A stretch of DNA of 64,000 nt from Vibrio fortis (GTDB lineage: Bacteria; Pseudomonadota; Gammaproteobacteria; Enterobacterales; Vibrionaceae), in assembly GCF_000695685.1 (NCBI RefSeq), contig NZ_JFFR01000033.1, positions 186,001-250,000 on the forward strand, in the 5' to 3' direction. Shown here piece after piece: positions 60,161-64,000 of this stretch. Under the pieces are notes generated by a model. It did no database searches. It saw only the letters and a program-made list of their open reading frames with translations, and was not told where the DNA came from. The translations under genes and the position numbers were made by a program. Numbering within the stretch: the first letter of the stretch is position 1; the number at the start of each line of letters is the position of its first letter.

Positions 60161-60718
60161 ATGATCAACACAGAAATCAAACCATTCAACGCAACGGCAT
60201 TCAAAAACGGCGAATTCGTAGAAATCACAGAGCAAGACGTGAAAGGTAAGTGGGCAGTATTCTTCTTCTACCCAGCAGATTTTACTTTCGTATGTCCTAC
60301 TGAACTTGTAGACCTACAAGAGAAATACGCAGAGCTTCAGTCTCGTGGCGTGGAAGTTTACTCAGTATCAACTGACACACACTTCTCTCATAAAGCATGG
60401 CACGACACTTCTGACAAAATCGGTACTATCGAGTACTTCATGGTAGGCGACCAAACTGGCACTATCACAAACAACTTCAACGTAATGCGTGAAGGTCAAG
60501 GCCTAGCAGACCGCGCTACGTTCCTAATCGACCCAGAAGGTGTTATCCAAGCAATGGAAATCACTGCTGAAGGCATCGGTCGTGACGCTGAAGACCTACT
60601 ACGCAAAGTTAAAGCGGCTCAGTACGTTGCAAACAACCCAGGTGAAGTTTGCCCAGCTAAATGGAAAGAAGGCGAAGAGACTCTAGCGCCATCTCTAGAC
60701 CTAGTAGGTAAGATCTAA
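60161..60718 (+). CDS. ahpC: Alkyl hydroperoxide reductase subunit C (2-Cys peroxiredoxin)
   Basis: A 185-residue typical 2-Cys peroxiredoxin. The peroxidatic Cys is in FFYPADFTFVCPTELVDLQE and the resolving Cys in NPGEVCPAKWKEGEETLAPS near the C-terminus. DTHFSHKAWHDTSDK and VMREGQGLADRATFLIDPEG are typical AhpC segments. It reduces H2O2 and organic peroxides and is re-reduced by AhpF. Strongly biased codons suggest very high expression. It has its own terminator and is separated from ahpF by 282 bases, each gene having its own OxyR site. Confidence 0.97.
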   Translation: MINTEIKPFNATAFKNGEFVEITEQDVKGKWAVFFFYPADFTFVCPTELVDLQEKYAELQSRGVEVYSVSTDTHFSHKAWHDTSDKIGTIEYFMVGDQTGTITNNFNVMREGQGLADRATFLIDPEGVIQAMEITAEGIGRDAEDLLRKVKAAQYVANNPGEVCPAKWKEGEETLAPSLDLVGKI

Positions 60719-60792
60719 GCATCTGCTAACCCGTTCTACAGGCGTGCCTTAGCCTGCCTCCTAAAGGGCTTTGGCGCGCCGCTTTAATTCTC

Positions 60793-60823
60793 AAAACCAC
60801 ATCCATGCGATGTGGTTTTTTTG
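60793..60823 (+). terminator. ahpC terminator
   Basis: AAAACCACATC (60793-60803) pairs with GATGTGGTTTT (60809-60819), followed by more T. Confidence 0.88.
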
Positions 60824-60880
60824 TTTTTATTCAATACTTTGGGGCGCATTGATGGCTTTAATAAGTTTTCCCAATTATCG

Positions 60881-60917
60881 ATAGGTTTTACCTACCAAAC
60901 TAATAGAAACGTCCGAA
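60881..60917 (+). promoter_or_regulatory. OxyR-type operator of ahpF
   Basis: ATAG (60881-60884), CTAC (60892-60895) and ATAG (60903-60906), with seven bases between, then CGAA (60914-60917). The part AATAGAAACGTCCGAATTTA is identical to the ahpC promoter, as is the later GGCAATATA element. Confidence 0.8.
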
Positions 60918-61000
60918 TTTACCAATTGTGATGGTCAAGGCAATATAGCTCCATCAGCGCAACAGAGCGCCCCCGAACAGAAAAGAAAAGTAGGCATATC

Positions 61001-62599
61001 ATGTTAGACCAAGCAATGAAGCAGCAACTGCAAACATACTTAGAATTCCTAAAAAATGACGTTAAGCTCGTTCTTAGCCTGGATGAAAGCGAAACAGCAA
61101 GCAAACTAGAGAAGCTGGCGAACGACATCTCAGAACTCTCTGACAAAGTTGTGGTTATCCGTGACGATAGCGCGAGTGACCGCAAGCCAATCATGCAAGT
61201 ACTGAATACCGAGAAAGGCACAAGCATCGGTTTTGCTGGCCTACCTATGGGTCATGAGTTCACTTCATTGGTATTGGCACTGCTACACAGTGGCGGTCAC
61301 CCAATCAAGCTTGAAGACGATGTTATCGAACAGATCAGAAACCTTGGTCAGCCACTGAATGTTGAAATCTTCATTTCGCTTTCTTGCCAAAACTGTCCTG
61401 AGGTTGTGCAAGCGTTCAACATGATGTCTACAATCAACCCGCTAATCAAAACAACCATGATTGATGGCGCAGCCTTCCAAGACGAAGTGAAATCACGCGA
61501 CATCATGGCGGTACCAAGCGTATTCATCAACGGTGAACTGTTCGGCCAAGGCCGTATGTCTCTGGCTGAGATCCTAAACAAAGTAGATTCTGGCGCAGCT
61601 GAGAAAAAAGCGGCGAGCCTAAGTAAGCAAGCACCATTTGACGTTCTTGTTGTCGGCGGTGGTCCTGCTGGCTCTTCTGCAGCAATCTACGCTGCACGTA
61701 AAGGCATTCGCACAGGTGTGGTTGCAGACCGCTTTGGTGGCCAAGTAATGGACACAATGGCGATTGAAAACTTCATCTCAGTGAAAGCGACCACAGGTCC
61801 TATGCTGGTAGCTAGCCTAGAAGAGCACGTAAAAGAGTACGGCGTAGAGGTGATGACCGAGCAACGCGCGGCTAACATCATCGACGCTGAGGACACAGAA
61901 GACGGATACATCCACGTTGAGCTAGAGAGCGGTGCAACACTGCGAGCTCGCACCGTAATCACAAGTACAGGTGCACGCTGGCGCGAAATGAACGTTCCGG
62001 GTGAGCAAGAGTACCGCAACAAAGGCGTAGCGTACTGCCCACACTGTGACGGTCCACTGTTCAAAGGCAAGAAAACAGCCGTTATCGGTGGTGGTAACTC
62101 AGGTATTGAAGCAGCCATTGACCTAGCGGGTATCGTTGAGCATGTAACGGTTCTTGAATTTGCAGACACACTACGTGCTGACCAAGTACTTATCGACAAA
62201 GCGAACGCAACGCCAAACATCGAAATCATCAAGATGGCACAGACGACACAAGTGCTTGGCGATGGCAACCGAGTGACAGGTCTTGAGTACAAAGATCGCA
62301 ATACTGATGAGCTAAAGCAGATTGAGTTGGCAGGTATCTTTGTTCAAATCGGCCTAATGCCAAACAGCGAATGGTTGAAAGGCACTAAGGTTGAACTATC
62401 ACCACGTGGTGAGATCGAGATTGACGCACACGGCGCAACATCAATGAAAGGTGTATTTGCAGCAGGTGACGTAACAACCGTACCTTACAAGCAGATCATC
62501 ATCGCGATGGGTGAAGGTGCAAAAGCGAGCCTAGGTGCATTTGACCACCTAATTCGCAACCCAGCGCCAGTCGCTAAAAAAGTGGCAGAAGTTGCATAA
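61001..62599 (+). CDS. ahpF: Alkyl hydroperoxide reductase subunit F
   Basis: A 532-residue flavoenzyme that transfers electrons from NADH to AhpC. The N-terminal ~200 residues are two thioredoxin-like folds, the second with the redox pair in FISLSCQNCPEVVQAFNMMS. The C-terminal thioredoxin-reductase-like part has VLVVGGGPAGSSAAIYAARK (FAD), the active-site pair in YCPHCDGPLFKGK, AVIGGGNSGIEAAIDLA (NADH) and GVFAAGDVTTVPYKQIIIAM. Length matches E. coli AhpF at 521 residues plus a short extension. It lies downstream of its own OxyR site and terminator-separated from ahpC. Confidence 0.96.
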   Translation: MLDQAMKQQLQTYLEFLKNDVKLVLSLDESETASKLEKLANDISELSDKVVVIRDDSASDRKPIMQVLNTEKGTSIGFAGLPMGHEFTSLVLALLHSGGHPIKLEDDVIEQIRNLGQPLNVEIFISLSCQNCPEVVQAFNMMSTINPLIKTTMIDGAAFQDEVKSRDIMAVPSVFINGELFGQGRMSLAEILNKVDSGAAEKKAASLSKQAPFDVLVVGGGPAGSSAAIYAARKGIRTGVVADRFGGQVMDTMAIENFISVKATTGPMLVASLEEHVKEYGVEVMTEQRAANIIDAEDTEDGYIHVELESGATLRARTVITSTGARWREMNVPGEQEYRNKGVAYCPHCDGPLFKGKKTAVIGGGNSGIEAAIDLAGIVEHVTVLEFADTLRADQVLIDKANATPNIEIIKMAQTTQVLGDGNRVTGLEYKDRNTDELKQIELAGIFVQIGLMPNSEWLKGTKVELSPRGEIEIDAHGATSMKGVFAAGDVTTVPYKQIIIAMGEGAKASLGAFDHLIRNPAPVAKKVAEVA

Positions 62600-62629
62600 T
62601 TAAATAACGCGGCAAGCCTAACAAAAGAG

Positions 62630-62662
62630 AAAGCCACCACTGAGCTCAGTGGTGGCTTTTTT
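62630..62662. terminator. Terminator between ahpF and the convergent gene
   Basis: AAGCCACCACTGA (62631-62643) pairs with TCAGTGGTGGCTT (62646-62658), followed by four T. A and T runs on both sides suit bidirectional use. Confidence 0.88.
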
Positions 62663-62695
62663 GTGATTAATAAAATAGGTTTATAACACTTCTCT

Positions 62696-64000
62696 TTAAT
62701 CCTGATAAGACTGGGAAGCCAGACGAATAAAGGCGTTGGTTTCACCGTATTTCTTATACTCGCCCACTCGCTGCACCACTTCAAAGAACAGGCCGTTCAC
62801 TTCCTTGGTGTAGAAGTGGAAAAACGCACCCGTATCATCTTCGGTGTAAAGGATGTTGTTTTGCTGTAGCTGTTCAATCGATTCATCTTCCAAATCGAAC
62901 TGTGCCTGAATATCTAGGTAGTAGTTATTCGGAATCTTCAATTGGTAGATAGGCGATAGGTTAGCTGCTGCTTTGAAGATGTCTCGACACTCAATCGCAA
63001 TCTGATTGATGCTCGCACCGTTAGAGTCGTTCAAGAATCGCTGAGCCGAAGTGCGCTTCGCGCTGGTGCTGTTGAGTGCGATCTTAATGTTCTCGTTCGG
63101 GCTCTTAATCGTGCGGCTAGTAATCAAGCCATTGATATCTGGAAGATCGAAGCTTTCTTCAGGAACAAAGCCAAAGATCGACTTATAGAAGAACATGTTC
63201 GACAGCAAAGTCTCTGGCGACACCACCTGACCAATGTGGTCAACGCGAATCAAGTTATCGTTCACTGCCGGTTGCTGCTCTACCGGCTTAAAATCGACGT
63301 CGTAAAACTTGTCTGCTTGGTTCTCATCCAAAAGATGGATCATCAAGTTGCTAGAACTCTTAAGCGTTGGAATATCCAGCTCATTCTCTTGGCGAGCTTG
63401 GAAAATTGCTGGGCTGTTATAGCGTTTTGCCAGTTCAACCAAGCGGTCTGAATCTTTGGTTAATACGCCTAGCGCGCACACAGATTCACCGTGACCTTCT
63501 AAGTAAGTCTGAGCGTTACTGTTTTTCTCGTAGTTAAAGACGAAGTTAATATCACCTACTTGGTATAGGTCGACATTCTTGCTCTTATGGCTGTGTGTTT
63601 TGCTAAAGCCCAATGACTCAATCACATCGGTAAATGGATTGTCTTCACGCTCTTTTACCGCAAATTCAATGAAGCTCAAATCAGAGACACTCGGCATCTC
63701 AAACAAGTTGTTGGTCTGATCTTCCAGCCATTTCAGAGAACGCACGCCATCAACCGCTTTCTCTTTCGGAGAAGAGGCACGGAACTCATCATTAAACACT
63801 TCATGAGAGAGGTAATCATCGTAACCTTTGTCTTTGAGTGTTTTCACAAAGTCGATCACTGGGAAATCACCTTGACCCGGAAAGCATCGGTAGTGACGGC
63901 TGTACTGCAAAATATCCATCTGCATTTTCGGCGCATCAGCGACCTGCACTAGAGCAATCTTTTCCACTGGAATATCTTCACGCAGCGTATCCAGTGTGTT
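62696..64000 (-). CDS. QuiC-like sugar isomerase/4-HPPD-family protein, C-terminal part
   Basis: The 3' part of a two-domain protein whose N-terminus lies right of the window. The frame stays open to the right edge (TLREDIPVEKIALVQVADAP), so the GTG at 63967 is not a true start. The first visible part is the end of an AP-endonuclease-2/xylose-isomerase-like TIM barrel: FPGQGDFPVIDFVKTLKDKG and YDDYLSHEVFNDEFR, with metal-binding residues. The second, ~370 residues, is a VOC (4-hydroxyphenylpyruvate-dioxygenase-like) region with RVDHIGQVV (metal His), NQIAIECRDIF and FFEVVQRVGEYKKYGETNAF. Such fusions include 3-dehydroshikimate dehydratase QuiC, so a role in quinate/shikimate breakdown is likely. 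Confidence 0.85.
   Translation of the reverse strand, partial: NTLDTLREDIPVEKIALVQVADAPKMQMDILQYSRHYRCFPGQGDFPVIDFVKTLKDKGYDDYLSHEVFNDEFRASSPKEKAVDGVRSLKWLEDQTNNLFEMPSVSDLSFIEFAVKEREDNPFTDVIESLGFSKTHSHKSKNVDLYQVGDINFVFNYEKNSNAQTYLEGHGESVCALGVLTKDSDRLVELAKRYNSPAIFQARQENELDIPTLKSSSNLMIHLLDENQADKFYDVDFKPVEQQPAVNDNLIRVDHIGQVVSPETLLSNMFFYKSIFGFVPEESFDLPDINGLITSRTIKSPNENIKIALNSTSAKRTSAQRFLNDSNGASINQIAIECRDIFKAAANLSPIYQLKIPNNYYLDIQAQFDLEDESIEQLQQNNILYTEDDTGAFFHFYTKEVNGLFFEVVQRVGEYKKYGETNAFIRLASQSYQD

Overview
The window is ordinary chromosomal DNA from a marine gammaproteobacterium, almost certainly a Vibrio. Support comes from several gene sets: the mtlA-mtlD-mtlR mannitol operon, a ~850-residue ChiA-type chitinase, NhaD, GltS, norVW with a sigma-54 promoter, a CsrB-type RNA with upstream VarA/GacA boxes, and small families seen mainly in vibrios (DUF2999, DUF2850, YibL). 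Gene density is high and base composition looks even. I see no prophage, integron, transposase, CRISPR array, rRNA or tRNA gene. The species and replicon cannot be fixed from this sequence alone.

Layout. 1-5.5 kb: end of lldD, an AraC regulator divergent from a PLP aminotransferase with a direct-repeat operator between them, trhO, small conserved genes, and a GNAT gene preceded by an 8-bp tandem repeat. 5.5-12.8 kb: a 975-residue secreted phosphatase-like protein, a diguanylate cyclase, a pirin, a MITE-like repeat, ppnP and a DUF2850 protein. 13-25.7 kb: chitinase, hydrolase/TetR pair, transporters, a NUDIX-PAP2 fusion, a HAD-like periplasmic protein, a START-domain protein and a MAPEG protein. 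25.7-28.7 kb: VarA box and csrB, the yjiH-yjiG pair, a second near-identical VarA-type box with no known target, a 56-residue ORF and the second copy of the MITE-like repeat. 28.8-34.6 kb: nhaD, an alkylation-repair pair (ogt overlapping an Ada-sensor/AlkA fusion), and the divergent hdfR/maoP pair. 35-40.6 kb: nagB, then mtlA-mtlD-mtlR on the minus strand behind several CRP-like sites. 40.6-49 kb: a winged-helix/nuclease-like protein, a nitroreductase, norVW, gltS, yibL, a secreted HExxH protein and a tautomerase.

49.2-59.9 kb is the most coherent block. An ECF sigma factor and its ChrR-type zinc anti-sigma are followed on the same strand by DUF523/DUF1722, CPD photolyase, an NTF2-like protein, an SDR, an FAD oxidoreductase, DUF1365, a CFA-synthase-like methyltransferase, DUF2878, a chalcone-isomerase-like protein and a DUF3833 lipoprotein. 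Several reading frames overlap. An ECF-type promoter lies just before the sigma gene. By analogy with Rhodobacter RpoE-ChrR this looks like a singlet-oxygen/photo-oxidative stress regulon combining DNA repair with membrane-lipid modification.

60-64 kb: ahpC and ahpF as separate units, each with its own copy of an OxyR-type promoter, then the C-terminal part of a QuiC-like sugar isomerase/dioxygenase-family protein that runs off the right edge.

The items most worth checking are the orphan VarA box, the 8-bp tandem repeat, the structured TA-flanked repeat pair (one copy supplies a stop codon), the ECF-ChrR lipid cluster, the duplicated OxyR promoters and the possible MtlS-type antisense RNA upstream of mtlA.
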